Notes: generated from the letters alone by a model not told the origin. DNA of 64,000 nt from Hyaloperonospora brassicae (GCA_947650285.1 CANTFL010000471.1:1-64000); one strand, 5' to 3'. Counted from the stretch's first letter, positions 1-11,862 are shown. Made by a program: numbers and translations.

Positions 1-1340
1 GAGATCGACTTCACCACACAAACGTAAAATGTCGTCCGCCTCATAGTGGACCTCCCGCATTTTCTGCCAATCATCAAAACTGTAAATAGGGGGCAGAAGA
101 GATGAAGGAAGTCGCTGCTGCGAACGATCAATTCATTGGTCGACCAAACAACCGTGGGTGAATCCGTCACCCTGTATCGGTACGCTAAAGCCTGGATATA
201 GACACTCCTGGCGCCACAGCGCACTACACTACGTAAAATCGTTTCTCTGCCAGATTAGCAAGTAGTTCGTTAGGAAAGACAACGCGGTGCAAGCGATTAC
301 GAAACTATTTGGATTCTTAACGCGTAGTTGTCTCTCACCCGGCGGGGCTGCCATGAACGAGAGGATACGGTTTAGCAGCCGTTTCTGGCCATTCGGCACG
401 CAAAGATCTCCGGAACTCTGGCCATATGTATGCCCGTAGGCTGGGGTCGAAAGCTGGCGAGGTAATGGGAGCAGCGACGGCACCACCGGCGTCACCGCAG
501 CTTGCGCCGCCACATCGGATCATTGCTGGAAACGAATACGTCTATGCAACATCTACCGTGCTTTGTCGGAGATGATAAAAGGTTTGGCGAGGTCTTCGAC
601 AGCTATAAAGTTCAGCTTCGTGGATCTCCAGTCCGGCCGGCCCACGCAATATCGCATCGATAAACTGGCACCGCGACACCGGGATTCCGAGCGTACCGTA
701 ATGCAGACATTGGAGACGACGGTTCGTCCGGTACCGGGCGATAGTGCGGGTCTCAAATCAAATTAGTCGGACAGTGCCTTGTAAAAAGTGGGGCAACCCG
801 CCAAATGAATGATGAATTTCCGGGTGTTTTTGGACGTACGTGAGTTAGGGTACATGTGTACATCCCCTTAGCTTAAAATTCGTCGAAACTTTGGAGCGCA
901 GATAGGCAGCTATGCGCCAAATATCATCAGACATTGTCAAATTATAAAGCATAATGATGTACATAGCCTTAGGGTGCCCGAACGCCCGTCTGGACCACGC
1001 TGATTCCCCATACCGAGCCCCGAATCATCTAGTGAACACTCTTTAGCGTGTACACCCGGCCTCGGAAAGGCATAACTTTATATTGGTGCGCCTTGACGAT
1101 AGCCTGCGGTTAAAAGTAAAAATGGATAGAACAGATAGAAGGAGTATAGCCAATTATTGTGGCCAACCCGAGTAAATGGTGGAGATCCTGCAAGCTGACC
1201 CGCAATCAGCCGATTCAAAAAAATTCGTGATAGCGTGATTGGCCCGAAGCCCAATGGGGATGTCACGACCATGGCGGAGACACAAAACCAACTGTCCCTC
1301 GACCTAAGTCTGTACGGTGAGACACAAACGAATACGCTCG
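1..1340. other. Decayed region without a supported gene
   Basis: Short open frames occur on both strands, including minus-strand frames between about 229 and 756 that look coding-like but are broken by stops and start with non-ATG codons. I recognise no domain. The composition is closer to coding DNA than the AT-rich spacers elsewhere, so this may be the continuation of the decayed minus-strand unit at 1341-2264. Confidence 0.4.
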
Positions 1341-2264
1341 TCACTGTCGAAGACATAATCCATAAAATCCGGCATCCAGATACAGCAATATACCCTTCCG
1401 CAACCCCAATAATGATGCGACATTCATCATCCGTACCCTCGCGCAGACGGCAAGCACTAGCCAGGTACAGACGCGCCGAGCTGATTGCCATAAGCGTGGT
1501 CGTTTCCTCCACCAAAACTTTATCCGGATCAAACATAAAATCTCTAACACTAGACGCCCCTTAGCTGTAGTGATGTCCGGTACTGTCAAATAGCCCATTC
1601 GCACAACCTGAGACCACTGCCTCGGGGTTGGAGCTGTGGACCACTTCTGCCGGCTAGCTAACGTGCGCATGATCTCTTTATACTCTCACTTCCTTAGGAG
1701 GTTGTCCTTGCCGATCTGGTGGACCAAACTTATCCAGTCAGCGTATCTACCTGGTGCCGCGACAAAACACTTCTTAAATAGATCCAGCAAACACAATACC
1801 TCAGCACTCTTGAGCTTAGTTTACCGTTTGCGTTCGGCCGGAAACGCGTCCAAGATAACGGGAAGCCGGGCAAATTCCAACGCAAATAATTCCTGAACGG
1901 TCAGGCGCTGGACATCCAGGTACATAGTCATAGTAGAAGCCTTCATCTACCCGGAAAAGCCTCGAATATCTCCCGCGGATGAATTTGAGGCGGGGGAGGC
2001 TGCGAGAAAGACGGAGTAGCTCCCCCCCCGAAGGGATCAAAGTGGACCGTCCGTACGCTGCGCCACCTTTCCTACTCCACCGCGATGTGGAGGCAAGCCA
2101 ACAGTGGGGATGGACAGGTACTCATCCAAGCCAGAAGCTAGACTCACTACGGAGGCTGACGTCAGAGCGGCCACGAGAGGAGGGTCAGCGTGATCCATAG
2201 CTTTTGCCACGTGTACAAAAGATGTAGAGATACCAGCTAAGGCACAAGGACCCCTTTCCCTCAC
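1341..2264 (-). pseudogene. Decayed minus-strand coding relic, unassigned
   Basis: One minus-strand frame reads from about 2264 down to 1341 with only a few stops. Between the stops the peptide is natural-looking, for example a stretch around 1930-1700 containing TVQELFALEFARLP and KSAEVLCLLDLFKKCFVAAP. Near 1500 the coherent reading shifts to another minus frame (around FDPDKVLVEETTTLMA). This is what a gene or mobile-element protein looks like after several stops and at least one indel. I do not recognise the family. A retroelement gag or a captured gene are both possible. Confidence 0.35.
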
Positions 2265-2284
2265 CCCCTCACCCCCTCACCCCC
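2258..2284. repeat. Short C-rich tandem repeat
   Basis: About three tandem copies of an 8-bp C-rich unit (CCCCTCAC) lie just upstream of the decayed minus-strand coding relic. This is a simple microsatellite with no evident function. Confidence 0.8.
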
Positions 2285-2632
2285 AGGTAAGACTTGGACC
2301 GCAATGGAGCGTCCTAGACCATTCGGCAGACCCCCCCGGTCATTGCGCATCCCTCCCTGTCGAGAGGGGGATTGCTAGCGTCTCCAGATCCGTCGTTCGA
2401 GAAAATCTGGATAACGCCATTTCGTGTCTTGTTTATAATTCTCCACCAAGCACTGCCGATTAAAGAGTGGCAACTGAAGATGCCCATCGATAGCTGTCAA
2501 CGACGACAAATAATATTTTTGACGTTCTTACCAGTATAAGGCTGGGGCCCGTATATATAATATTTCATTAAATTATTTACAACTATGTATCGTTAAGGAT
2601 TAGAAGATGGAGGGCTAAGTGTAGCGGGTATC

Positions 2633-3099
2633 TGTAACGGGGTGAGTCCGCTACATGTCTTTTATATATGAATTCATCAATGTGTACTGTATTTAAGTAA
2701 ATTAAGTTCACTAATATTTCCTGGCCAAGAAAATACTGATGGAAAATTACCTGCAAGGGAATATTGTAGACCGCTCCACTCCTTGGTTGATATAGGCCAT
2801 GATATTGACTAAATCTCTGCCAATCGCTGCTAGACGCGCATAATGGGAGGTGATCCAAAACACTACATTGGAAATTGTAGTTGAAGCAAGTTGGACGACG
2901 ACATAGAGAGTTGCTCAAAAGACATATTACGATATCAAAATACAGTTCTACTTTTCCCATACTTTGAGCGACCTTTTCTCAGCTCTACATCTCGCGCTTC
3001 TTCAACGCTCACGTGTACGTGACCCTCGGAGCACGCACTCTTTTATTAAAAATACATACAATGGATTGCCAGTAGTTGGTAAGAGCGTGCCCTGTTACA
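2633..3099 (+). repeat. Solo LTR of a Ty3-type element (467 bp)
   Basis: The left end TGTAACGGGG and the right end CCTGTTACA give the TG...CA termini and the near-inverted ends also seen on the LTRs of the full element at 27452-35445. Internal landmarks match in order: a hairpin built on GGTTGATAT, the block CCAATCGCTGCTAGACGCGC, a pyrimidine-rich CAGTTCTACTTTTCCC and a GTGTACGTGA block near the right end. No internal retroelement coding follows, so it is a solo LTR from LTR-LTR recombination or a fragment. No clear target-site duplication is visible. Confidence 0.75.
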
Positions 3100-3611
3100 T
3101 CATTGCAATACATGGTGATCGGGGATAAGTCATCTAGATTTATACAAAAGAACGGATAAGGTTCGAATTAGCAGATACGGTGTATTTGCATCATTACCAA
3201 GTTCATCTAATCCGTATCTTGAGATTAAATGGCGTTCAGTGCCGACAGAAACACGGCAATACGATTTCAAAATGCCAGTAGATCATACGGACCTTGTTTC
3301 GAGCAGAATAAGTCCATATGTACGTCAATGCTACTGTCTGGTGGATCGCGAAATGCTGTCGAACCAACTATAATGGTATTACTGTTGTCATATGAATCTT
3401 CAGGCCAACGCGTCCGTTTGAACTCCAGTCGCGATGATTTGGAAAACGAGTTACAGATCGAGCACTATTCCGCTATTACACGACTGATTTGTGCACACTG
3501 CGCGCACGAGCAAATCGTTACTACACTAGCGCAATTTTTGTACATGCGTCCGCTTATTAGTGTAACTGGTCAACGATGCTTGTATCGACACAGTACAAGC
3601 TACTCGCACTG
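3100..3611 (+). other. Spacer between two LTR relics, one 127-codon open frame
   Basis: An ATG-initiated frame runs from 3229 to 3612 (127 residues). It has no recognisable domain or signal peptide. It lies between a forward and a reverse LTR relic, so it is more likely chance or remnant retroelement DNA than a gene. The last bases before 3612 resemble those before the reverse relic near 35850, which suggests both belong to the internal edge of the same element family. Confidence 0.3.
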
Positions 3612-4016
3612 ACCACAGTGTCAGTAGGTGCCTCGCAACCTCGGGACACTACACGTGCACTAAACGTACACACTAAGTCGAAGGGAAAGTAGGATTGTAT
3701 TTTAGTCTATAGTTAAAGTCCCTAAATCTATACCGTTTTTGCCTTCCTTCGACGATACGAAGCTACAACTTTCGGTTATAGCTACCTGCTCACCACCCGT
3801 TGCCCGCGTCTTGCAGCGATTAGTGGTTTAGTGGGTTGATGTAAGGCCTATATCGACCAATGAGTGGTGCAGTGCCGAATATTAGCTTTGATGGTAATAT
3901 TCCTATCGTTATTCACTTAAATGAGTAAGTTTTAGAGAATGTTATTGATTACAATTATATTCGCATTGACACCAACATTTGGTGTCAATAACTCGTGTCG
4001 GACTCACCCCATTACG
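3612..4016 (-). repeat. Ty3-type LTR relic, reverse orientation
   Basis: Read on the minus strand, the region starts near 4016 with a degraded version of the family start (GGGGTGAGTCCG) and contains the family hairpin on AATATTACC/GGTAATATT (near 3888), the GGTCGATATAGGCC block and the CACCACTAATCGCTGCAAGACGC-like block. The left boundary is approximate because the end is eroded. Confidence 0.6.
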
Positions 4017-4759
4017 TGGCGGATTACGAGCACTGTGTGCAGAGTAGTGCCTATAGCCACGTATTGCACCGGTCGCGGAGGAACTTAACACACAGTGCTT
4101 GTCGTCGGACGAAATGTTACACTTACGACCCCTTTCGCCGTTCCTGTATATAATTAATTGGAGCCGACGGTAAACACCGATGTCGTAGTTCGAGTTTTAC
4201 AGGTTTCACTCAGAACATGACTACTAAGTGGCTTCTGACTATATTGGTGTACTACTAATGCACCAACGCCTTTATTTATCAACCCGTTGCAACGAAACCA
4301 CGATCACTCCTTCAAAAGCGCTTCATAAGAACATGTGAGATCTGACTTTTCGTCGAAGACTTCGACGCGTACATTGACCATCACTTCATGATGCGCCAGA
4401 GCGAGGCAATGTTCACGATCATGGCGTTTACGCGAAACGGCACGCGACTGTTTCAGCTGGCCGCGTGCTTAAATTTGTCGTGACGCAAATCAAGCATTAG
4501 TGGTGTCAAGTACGTCCATTATTATGATAACTAACGACTGATAAGTGTGACAAGAAGTACGGCCCGGGTATCGGGTCGACAACTAAAGGGCTCCGTAGAG
4601 CCAGGGGCGACGGCAACGAGGTCAGAGACCCTCCTACCGAAGCCAACTACGAGTCAATCATGACCGCTGGCGCGACCAAGTAGACTGGGGACATGCGTAC
4701 CGCCGGAGCGGCAGCACGTACAACGCGGGTATGCTGCCATAAAAGGCAACAAACCCCTT
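4017..4759. other. Intergenic, no supported gene
   Basis: The first 450 bases are AT-rich and unassigned. From about 4560 the composition turns GC-rich towards the tandem repeat. No coding frame of note. Confidence 0.5.
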
Positions 4760-5180
4760 TGGGACCGCTTGAGCGGCCCCCGACGTGGAGTGCGATCATC
4801 GAAGTGACTGCGTGGCGTGGAGAGCGCCAACCCGCCGTCTATCTCTCCGAGGAGCTCAACCATCTGCGATGGTGGCCCCCTTCAGCCGCTTGCGCGGCCC
4901 CCGACGTGGAGTGCGATCACCGAAGTGACTGCGTGGCGTGGAGAGCGCCAACCCGCCGTCTATCTCTCCGAGGAGCTCAACCATCTGCGATGTTGGCCCC
5001 CTACAGCCGCTTGCGCGGCCCCCGACGTGGAGTGCGATCACCGAAGTGACTGCGTGGCGTGGAGAGCGCCAACCCGCCATATATCTCTCCGATGAGCTCA
5101 ACCATCTGCGATGGTGGCCCCCTTCAGCCGCTTGCGCGGCCCCTTGACGTGGAGTGTGCGCTCGCCGCAGCGGCGACACG
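4760..5180. repeat. Tandem repeat, 121-bp unit, about 3.5 copies
   Basis: A GC-rich unit recurs at a spacing of exactly 121 bp. The landmark TGCGATCA lies at 4791, 4912 and 5033, and a diverged fourth copy is at about 5154. Each unit contains CCGCTTGCGCGGCCCC (a small palindrome) and TCTATCTCTCCGAGGAGCTC. Several open frames cross it on both strands only because 121 is not a multiple of three and stops are rare in this GC-rich unit. They are not genes. Confidence 0.9.
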
Positions 5181-5565
5181 TGGCGCGGGGTACGCCTCCA
5201 GTCCGTAAAACACCCCTGCTAGGGCCGCTTGCGCGACCCGTCGGTCTCCTACACCCACACCCGCGACTGCGAGTGCAGCGTGCCCGCGTCAGATCTTCGA
5301 CCACGTCGGCTCCCCAAGGGGAGGATTCCCTTCGACGTGACTGCCCCGAAGGGAAAAAGACTGGCTTGAGCTGAACCGTGAAAATTTGGGAATTAAAAAT
5401 CAAGCATTAGTCCAACCGCTGCAAAACCAATAAGATTTCGAGCTGCTACGCTTCTGCAAGAAATGATGCAGATGTACAAGCACCTGACTACAAAGAGTCG
5501 GCACATTTGCAGTTGTGGGAGGTAAATGAATGACATGAGGGACGTTTGGCAGCAAGAGTCGGTAG
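5181..5565. other. Spacer between tandem repeat and inverted-duplication arm
   Basis: A GC-rich tail after the tandem repeat passes at about 5380 into ordinary sequence that ends where homology with the right duplication arm begins (5566). No gene is visible. Confidence 0.5.
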
Positions 5566-5636
5566 TGTCTGGTTTGTTGTCTTGCTGATGTTCCGATATT
5601 TGTCGTTGTGGTGCTACGGCTTAGTGCTTCGCAGCG

Positions 5637-5933
5637 ATGATGTTGGTCTTGTTGAGCGTCGCATTGTTGTTTCGTCTAATGACATGCCAACCGTCTAGCG
5701 TCTCATCTGTACAACACTCACGTGAACGTAGCACCTGTGTGCTGGGTCCACAACACCGGTGTGTTTCCAGACCACGGAGGGGCTGCGTTGCCCTCGGTAA
5801 AGTGCACTATCGACAGAGGAAATGCAAACACGTGAGTGCAAGTGTTCCGGATACTCCAAGTCGGTCGACAATGCTGCTTGAGTTAGAGAAGGGATCCCAC
5901 GGACCAACCAAACGTTGGCGGTATTCAACATAG
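5637..5933 (+). CDS. Small open frame in duplication arm, possible secreted peptide
   Basis: A 98-codon ATG frame begins with a hydrophobic stretch (MMLVLLSVALLFRLMTC) that could be a signal peptide. The same frame is intact in the right arm (63633-63929, minus strand) with about five residue changes. The opposite strand has an equally natural frame (about 5807-5987) that is also conserved, so conservation between two recent copies does not show which strand, if any, is coding. No family recognised. Confidence 0.2.
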   Translation: MMLVLLSVALLFRLMTCQPSSVSSVQHSRERSTCVLGPQHRCVSRPRRGCVALGKVHYRQRKCKHVSASVPDTPSRSTMLLELEKGSHGPTKRWRYST

Positions 5934-5982
5934 GCGATCTGGTCGCGACCATTTGCTTGAAGTATGGCACAGATATCCAGAG

Positions 5983-6000
5983 TTGGCAGAATCATGCCAA
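5983..6000. other. Possible transposon excision footprint
   Basis: The left arm has TTGGCA, six bases, TGCCAA at the exact position where the right arm holds the TIR element 62412-63583. The two hexamers are the terminal six bases of that element's two inverted repeats. This is what imprecise excision leaves behind, but a chance palindrome at an empty site cannot be excluded. Confidence 0.45.
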
Positions 6001-7592
6001 GCCTGTCGCCGGAACAGCACCGTGACACGACCAGTAGCTTGAATAGAAAAGAGACGCGCTTGGTTGATGCGACTGCATGCTAACGGAAACCTTTGCGGAA
6101 GATCGGGCTGCAGGCCATAGACCTGACAAGGTCAAAGCACTGCAGAACGGCACAGTCCAGTGGCAGCAGTCGCGATACAACTGATGCAGAGTAGCCGTCT
6201 AGTGATCGCCACTCTTGAGCTCAACATTTGCGTTTCGGCAACGCATCATCGTTCTATTGATCCCATTGATACCGAGCAACTTCTGTCCCTGCCAGTGGAT
6301 GGCCAAGGGTCGCCGTCGCCCAAGAAGAGTGTGCTACGTGTCGCCTGCCACTTGCTGACACCGCGAGGCCCGAGATCGAACGTAACAGCGTCTCCGCTGT
6401 CGACTTGCCGTCATCGGTGAGATTAAAGACGATCCATTCGCACAGCTTGAAGTTCGGACCCTGCCGGACGTTTGTCTTCGTTGGCCGGTGATTTGCAGTC
6501 CATTCTGTTCTTCACCAGTCGCTCTATGCAAAGTGGAAACTTCGCCAGTGTGCTGGACCAGTACGTAGCACGAAAAGACATGCTGAGCAGTGTCCGCACA
6601 CGAGCCGACCGTGGCGTTCTTCGCCCGATCCCCTTTGCGTCGGCTGTAAACCCGCGTAACTGGACGCTACATCGGGTTTTTGGCCTTCGTTAAAGTCTCC
6701 AATATTCGGACACTCGGTACGAGTAGTACGCGACAAGAAAGCTTCCCACTCGCGTGATGCTCTGCACTCGGTGCGTCATGGCGACTGCCCCCCTGACCAT
6801 CACTCGCACCGAGTTCTAGCGCTGCTGCGCATCGCCATAACCCAAAAATATCAGCCACAGCCAGCGATCTCGACCATAAAGTCGACGTCATGTGGACCGG
6901 AAGCAGAAAGAAGTCGCCTTGCGCCAATTCTACGTTCTCCTCGGTCCTCACGATGTTGCAGACTCGTCGTACCCGTCAGATGCTGCTCAAAACATTTCAA
7001 AGTGCAAGCGACTTTGCCCATCCCGTTCGCAACTCGGCGGTCTGATCTGCTTGCCCGCGAACTGCGCCAACCTGCCACAAGAAAAGGCCTCGACCGGCGA
7101 TCACTATGTGCCCTAATGTACGCCCTTGAGCTGCCATCACGTTGGGGTATTACAGCCGCCGTTGCAGCGCAGTAGCAACTACGAGCGTGGAACTACATGT
7201 GCTTGTGAAGCTGTGCCAATGTGGATGAAGGCGAGACGAAAGGCTAATGTTATAGCGCTGTTGAAGCTCTTCCGACGGGAGATACGGCCAAAGATGGGAA
7301 AGGAATAGCAGCACGAGAGCAACTGCCGCGCAGATTCGGCGCAGCCTTTTTGTTCCCTGGACCGCCTCCAAATGTCAGAGCGACTCGGTCGTGACGGAGT
7401 CCGCCGATGGAACTGGACACCGTCGCTGGATCTATCCCACTTGACGAGCTGTTCCTACAAAGACCACAACGATTTCGGTTCCCACTGATTTCGCCCTCGG
7501 ACTTGACGTTGCAGCTATGCTTCGCCCAATGACGAGCCGTTCGAGTGCTCTGCTCGACCCTCCACAGGTCGCCCCATTATCCACATCGCTCG

Positions 7593-7608
7593 ACTCACTT
7601 TCCAACTT
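7593..7608 (+). promoter_or_regulatory. Oomycete-type Inr/FPR core promoter of effector gene
   Basis: ACTCACTTTCCAACTT fits the oomycete start-site consensus GCTCATTYYNCAWTTT (initiator plus flanking promoter region). It lies about 50 bases before the ATG at 7654, the usual distance. The same motif is preserved in front of the paralogue in the other arm. Confidence 0.6.
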
Positions 7609-7653
7609 GCGCTCCAGTGCCCAGTCACCGTCCGCAATCGGTCGCGATCCACC

Positions 7654-8400
7654 ATGCGCTACTGTCGCCTCCTTGCGCCCGTCGTGAGTGTTCTGGTGTT
7701 CGCTCGCCCTGGTCTCGTCTCGGCCTCGACGAAGGGGTCAAACGGCACGACGTCCGACTTCCGCGTCCTCGAGCACGGGCCTCCGAATGAGCTGCAGGAT
7801 GCCCGTTCCGTCGACAAGGAAGCGCAAGAAGATCGAGCCCCATATTTCGGAACTGAGAAGGCTGCCACTATAGTAGCAAGACACGTGAATGCCATGGTTG
7901 AGGCTTTCGATGCTGCAAAGCGTGGGACCCAGACGCTCACGGCGGCCGAAGACCTGGAACACTTTCGGACTGTGATCGGGTCGATGCGGACATCGAGCGA
8001 GCGCATGCAACACGTGGATCATGGCTACCCTTCCGATAAGCACTCAAAGCTCGCCGAAATGATGTTTTCTCGTCCCTCGTTCTTGAAAAAGCGCTCGCTG
8101 AAAACCGGCGAGATGACTACCGAGGAAGTCAACAATATGTACGAGGAGTACAAGAAGATAATCCCCAACGATCGAGATTTGGCCGTCCTGATTCAGCTTG
8201 CAAAGGAATTCGGGACGGCGCCGGCAAAAAGAAACGCGGAGTCAATGGAAAAGGTGCAGTTTGAAGCGTGGGCGAAGGCGAACGTGGCTCCGCAAGATGG
8301 TCCACTCAAGTGGGATCCAGCGCATTCGGCTCTACACGGTCGTGACGCCGAGGTAAAGAAAGTCCAACAAGCGTACGCAAAGCATCGCCCTGCCAAGTAG
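7654..8400 (+). CDS. Secreted RxLR-like effector candidate (248 aa)
   Basis: Residues 1-24 form a signal peptide (basic start, hydrophobic core VVSVLVFA, cleavage near VSA-S). The next 35 residues hold a degenerate RxLR/EER-like zone: there is no strict RxLR, but there is NELQDAR followed by an acidic KEAQEDR. The C-terminal half is helical and charged, with a block SRPSFLKK...SLKTG and then QFEAWAKANV, which resembles the start of a W-type repeat as seen in RxLR-WY effectors. There are no introns. The ATG at 7654 is supported by the Inr motif 50 bases upstream and the signal peptide immediately after. It is probably exported and acts in or around host cells. That is inference from family features, and the exact effector class is uncertain. 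The paralogue at 57596-58429 is 29 residues longer and very different in the middle. Confidence 0.72.
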   Translation: MRYCRLLAPVVSVLVFARPGLVSASTKGSNGTTSDFRVLEHGPPNELQDARSVDKEAQEDRAPYFGTEKAATIVARHVNAMVEAFDAAKRGTQTLTAAEDLEHFRTVIGSMRTSSERMQHVDHGYPSDKHSKLAEMMFSRPSFLKKRSLKTGEMTTEEVNNMYEEYKKIIPNDRDLAVLIQLAKEFGTAPAKRNAESMEKVQFEAWAKANVAPQDGPLKWDPAHSALHGRDAEVKKVQQAYAKHRPAK

Positions 8401-9245
8401 ATTGTTTTTCCCCCACCCTACTGGTGGGGTAATAAACGAGACTTGCCTCACGCTGCGTGCGCATTATGTCTTACGGTGCTTTGTGTGCTTGCGATGAGTC
8501 CTCCCATCTTTTGTACGAACGGGCGCGTGACTAGATAATGACGACCGAATTCACGTCCTCATCTTTCGGACCTCTTACATCCGACCTGTGTTTTCACCAG
8601 CCTACTTGCTAGAGAGGTAGAACTTCAATTATTTTGACAGGACCATCTTTCCACGAATACAGTCAGTCGCTGCAAGTGCACGCAGCTGGCAGAGTGTAGC
8701 AGACTAAAGTCGATTCACGTGGGGAAGTTAATGAGTGATCACTCATTGCTCTAAAGAGGTGTACGCAGGTTTTTGGTGTGTTCAGACGATTGCGTGTTGA
8801 CTAAAAGCTGCAGTAATTATTCGCAAAATTAATATGCTGTAGTATTTAGTCACCTCCTACCATTGCTATATTTTGATGTTTTGATCAGATTCGACGAATG
8901 CAATAAGATGAACGACGGCGTTTGGCATCCGGCAACAATTCTCCGCTCCTTTGGTACCAGTTTCGACAATTCCAATCGTACTTTTGGAAACTCATCCGTC
9001 TGACAAGGGCTTGACACGGCAGATCACATTTTTATGCACCTATCGTCTGCTGTCTGCGACTGCGTTGAACTTATTTGTCGTTTTCAATAACTTCGGACGT
9101 CGGTAGATGAACGACAGGGTATCAAGCTTTCGCATTACTATCTCCAGAGAGTTAGCCACGACTTACAAGATCAGAGCTGCTTTCGGTATCAAGGAAGACC
9201 TAACAATAATGAAAGGAGCTTTTCAGATCCGAACAAACCATTCGG
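8401..9245. other. Non-coding part of duplication arm
   Basis: Downstream flank of the effector gene. A GC-rich hairpin with a short loop (CCCCACC/GGTGGGG) sits about 10 bases after the stop and is followed by an AATAAA-like run, consistent with a 3' end. The rest matches the right arm and has no supported gene. Confidence 0.5.
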
Positions 9246-9452
9246 TCATGTCCGGCGTTGCCAGGATGGCATTGGTAGTTCACCTGCATTAAGTCCCTCT
9301 ATTCCCTTGTCAGCATCTTTGATGGCCTGATGGGGCTGAGTTTTCAGTTGCAATAAGGCAAGCTCGGCTTTTGGAGACAAAGTTGAAGTTCCAGCGTATA
9401 CACGTGCAATTGAACCCTCATGCACGTAAACTGCTGTGCGAGATAAGTGCAT
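9246..9452 (-). CDS. Conserved 68-codon open frame in both arms
   Basis: An ATG-started minus-strand frame, intact in both arms and differing at only two residues. No signal peptide or domain is visible, though the peptide looks natural (SPKAELALLQLKTQPHQAIKDA). The plus strand carries a second conserved frame next to it (9107-9292). It may be a fragment of an older gene or mobile element rather than a functional gene. Confidence 0.22.
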   Translation of the reverse strand: MHLSRTAVYVHEGSIARVYAGTSTLSPKAELALLQLKTQPHQAIKDADKGIEGLNAGELPMPSWQRRT

Positions 9453-9940
9453 TCTTATAGGTAGTGCTGGGATTGGAGGATAGGAGAGATGCCATCATTT
9501 TACCCGAAAGTCCCGTAAAGCAATAGCTTGTAAACTCACGACTAATCAGACCCGGCTTCAAGTATGTCGCTTGTCTGCTTTCTCTTCAAGTATCGTACTA
9601 ACGTATGGCGCCTACGTATAAAACCGTCACATGTATCGCGTGAAGAAGGCTGGTAGTTTCACTGTTTTTGATGGGCCGTACAATACAATGGCATCAGCGC
9701 AGGTAAGAAGAATAAACGCTTTTGTCTACTAAACGCTCTACTCGCTACAACATTTGTAATAAACGACAAAAACTTACAACGTCTGATCAATAGTCGTTGC
9801 CACGACTGCCATTGCTTTGTGGCTATGTGCGGACAAGTATAATCGTGTTAGCAGCCAGTGCACAGCGTGTTGTGAACTACTGCCGAATGTTGCCCTTAGG
9901 TGATACTGTAGTTGCTTCTTACTAATAGAAGGGGAAGAAA

Positions 9941-11862
9941 CAATTTATACAAAAGAGTAAAAGAAGTCTAACATAACATTGCTGTAGGTTTCATTCAATG
10001 AATTTTGTTCGCGAGAAGTAAGTCGAAGGTGCTACTACATTCGGTGTGCGATTTGTCTCAGTCGCAACGACGAAAAGAAGTAAGAAGGCGGTGGCTAATA
10101 TCGATAATTGAAGCGGCACAGCATTGGCAAGAAATCGGAATTTCAGAATCGAGAAATGGGCAACGTCTTCAAAACCGTATACAATGAACAGCCTCACGGC
10201 ATCGACTATTGTAATTATGCATACAGCATGCAAAATGCTTCATTTTCCTACAATAGGCAATATATCAATACCGAGTGGTACGTGTCATGCAAGTGAGTTG
10301 AAGCCATTATAAAGTGGTCGGTGTGGAGTGTCCTCGACTGCATGCTACACCGTCGTGATTCGCTACAGTGGGGATCGTCCGGGTAAATTGTGCAGCTAAG
10401 TTATGTGATAAAGGTGTACGAGATCGTGTGATAACTGCGAAGACATTGGCTTATCTTACATTTCTGCGCTATCAGCACCACGAGTCTAGCTACAATGCTT
10501 TCAACAGTCGAGTATGTTCGCGACACACGTTTAATTTGGATGCTTGCAGACGCTTCTTGAGTCTCCGCATGACCAATATATCGTCGCTCATGCTAAGGGA
10601 TGTCGTCGCAAGAATTGGATGAAACGGTCTTTTTATATTGATGAAGAGTGGACGTTTCAAATTGAAGCGAATATTTTACAACAAGCTGCAACGTACATGA
10701 GAAGCGTCAAACTCGAATGTGTAGAGCGTCCGATTAATGATCTCATAGGCTACGTTACAAAAGCAATAGTACGCTATGACATATCACCTAAACTGTCCAC
10801 ATCGTTCAGAATTGTTATGTCGATAATGGGTTTCATATTTACACATTTACAAGGAAAAGGGGTCAACAACACGCGCTTTTAGTGGAAAAAAATATATATG
10901 GCAAAATGGTTTTGCTTTCGTGAAGCACATGAAGTGAAAGCAGTAGTGAGAGGGATAGGATACATCGATGAAGTAGCGCGATGCTTTGAACAACCTTTCA
11001 TCCCCATGATATAGCTTCTTCTAGCTATTTTTTCCGGCACTTTCCATTGGTGGTCGTGATTATTATCATGTATTCATAGCGCAGTCGCTAATGTAATCAA
11101 GATACACCTCATTTTGTGAATGTAACACGTGTTAATACTTTCTACACTTGAATACAAAGAAAGCACAATAGTTATTCATTTAGACAGTCGAGCTAAAATT
11201 TAAGACGGTGACTGAATTACAAGCTTCTGAGATTAAGATTATCTCCCTGCATCGAGAATAATGCACCCGTCTTCACTTGACGATACAAGAACCTTTCAAT
11301 TTTTTGATGTGAAACCAGTAGCTATGACATTACTTCTTCCTGATATGATTTGGTCTCAGTAGACGATCGAGAAATTAAGTGGATACGGTAAGATAGATTT
11401 TCTTTAGCAGCTAGATTATATATCCAAAATTATTAGCTGAAGCGTAAAAGCACCACCACGAGGACCCAGCATCAAGAATGTTGTTGAGTCTACCGCAACA
11501 GAAGTCAGTGCCTACCAGTAAAGAAATCAGCCAGCATTAGGATTGTCTTGTTATTGCCACCACTAGCGACGCTTTTGCTCTACTCAATATCTTCCGATCC
11601 TAATGCTCTATGTAAATGTCTCGTAAACGACAACTTTGTCTTGATGTCGCCGCAGTCGTTGTGACATTTGTTCATCACCGTCCGTCTTTCTACACAGTTA
11701 CCGGACAACTACGAAGACTGTGTACCTCGCGCTGGTGCGTCCTGCGTAACATGTTTGTTTTCCACCCGTCTACCGTTCGACCAACGCACAAATTATCAGC
11801 TGATGGACGTCACGACACAACCGACAAACATCGCGTCAACTGCATTTGGCTAGCACTTCAAT
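9941..11862. other. AT-rich spacer, no supported gene
   Basis: Sequence beyond the duplication boundary. Several overlapping plus-strand frames near 10000-10880 are short and shift frame repeatedly, as expected of a decayed element, but I recognise no domain. The final 250 bases overlap the 3' side of the minus-strand gene that ends at 11863. Confidence 0.45.

Larger units (their letters stand above)
5566..9940 (+). repeat. Left arm of a large inverted segmental duplication
   Basis: From 5566 onward the sequence matches, base by base with scattered differences, the reverse complement of the right arm from 64000 down to about 56060. Matching landmarks include the small open frame at 5637-5933 (63633-63929), the effector gene at 7654-8400 (57596-58429), the 68-codon frame at 9246-9452 (56544-56750) and a block near 9720. 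Identity is high up to about 9750 and then lower but clear to about 9940. The right arm is longer because of three later insertions. The left arm is the uninterrupted version. Confidence 0.93.

Noticed and set aside
4693..5374. Overlapping 60-118 codon frames on both strands
   Set aside because: They are translations of the 121-bp tandem repeat in different frames. They repeat with the unit and have no start-site or domain support.
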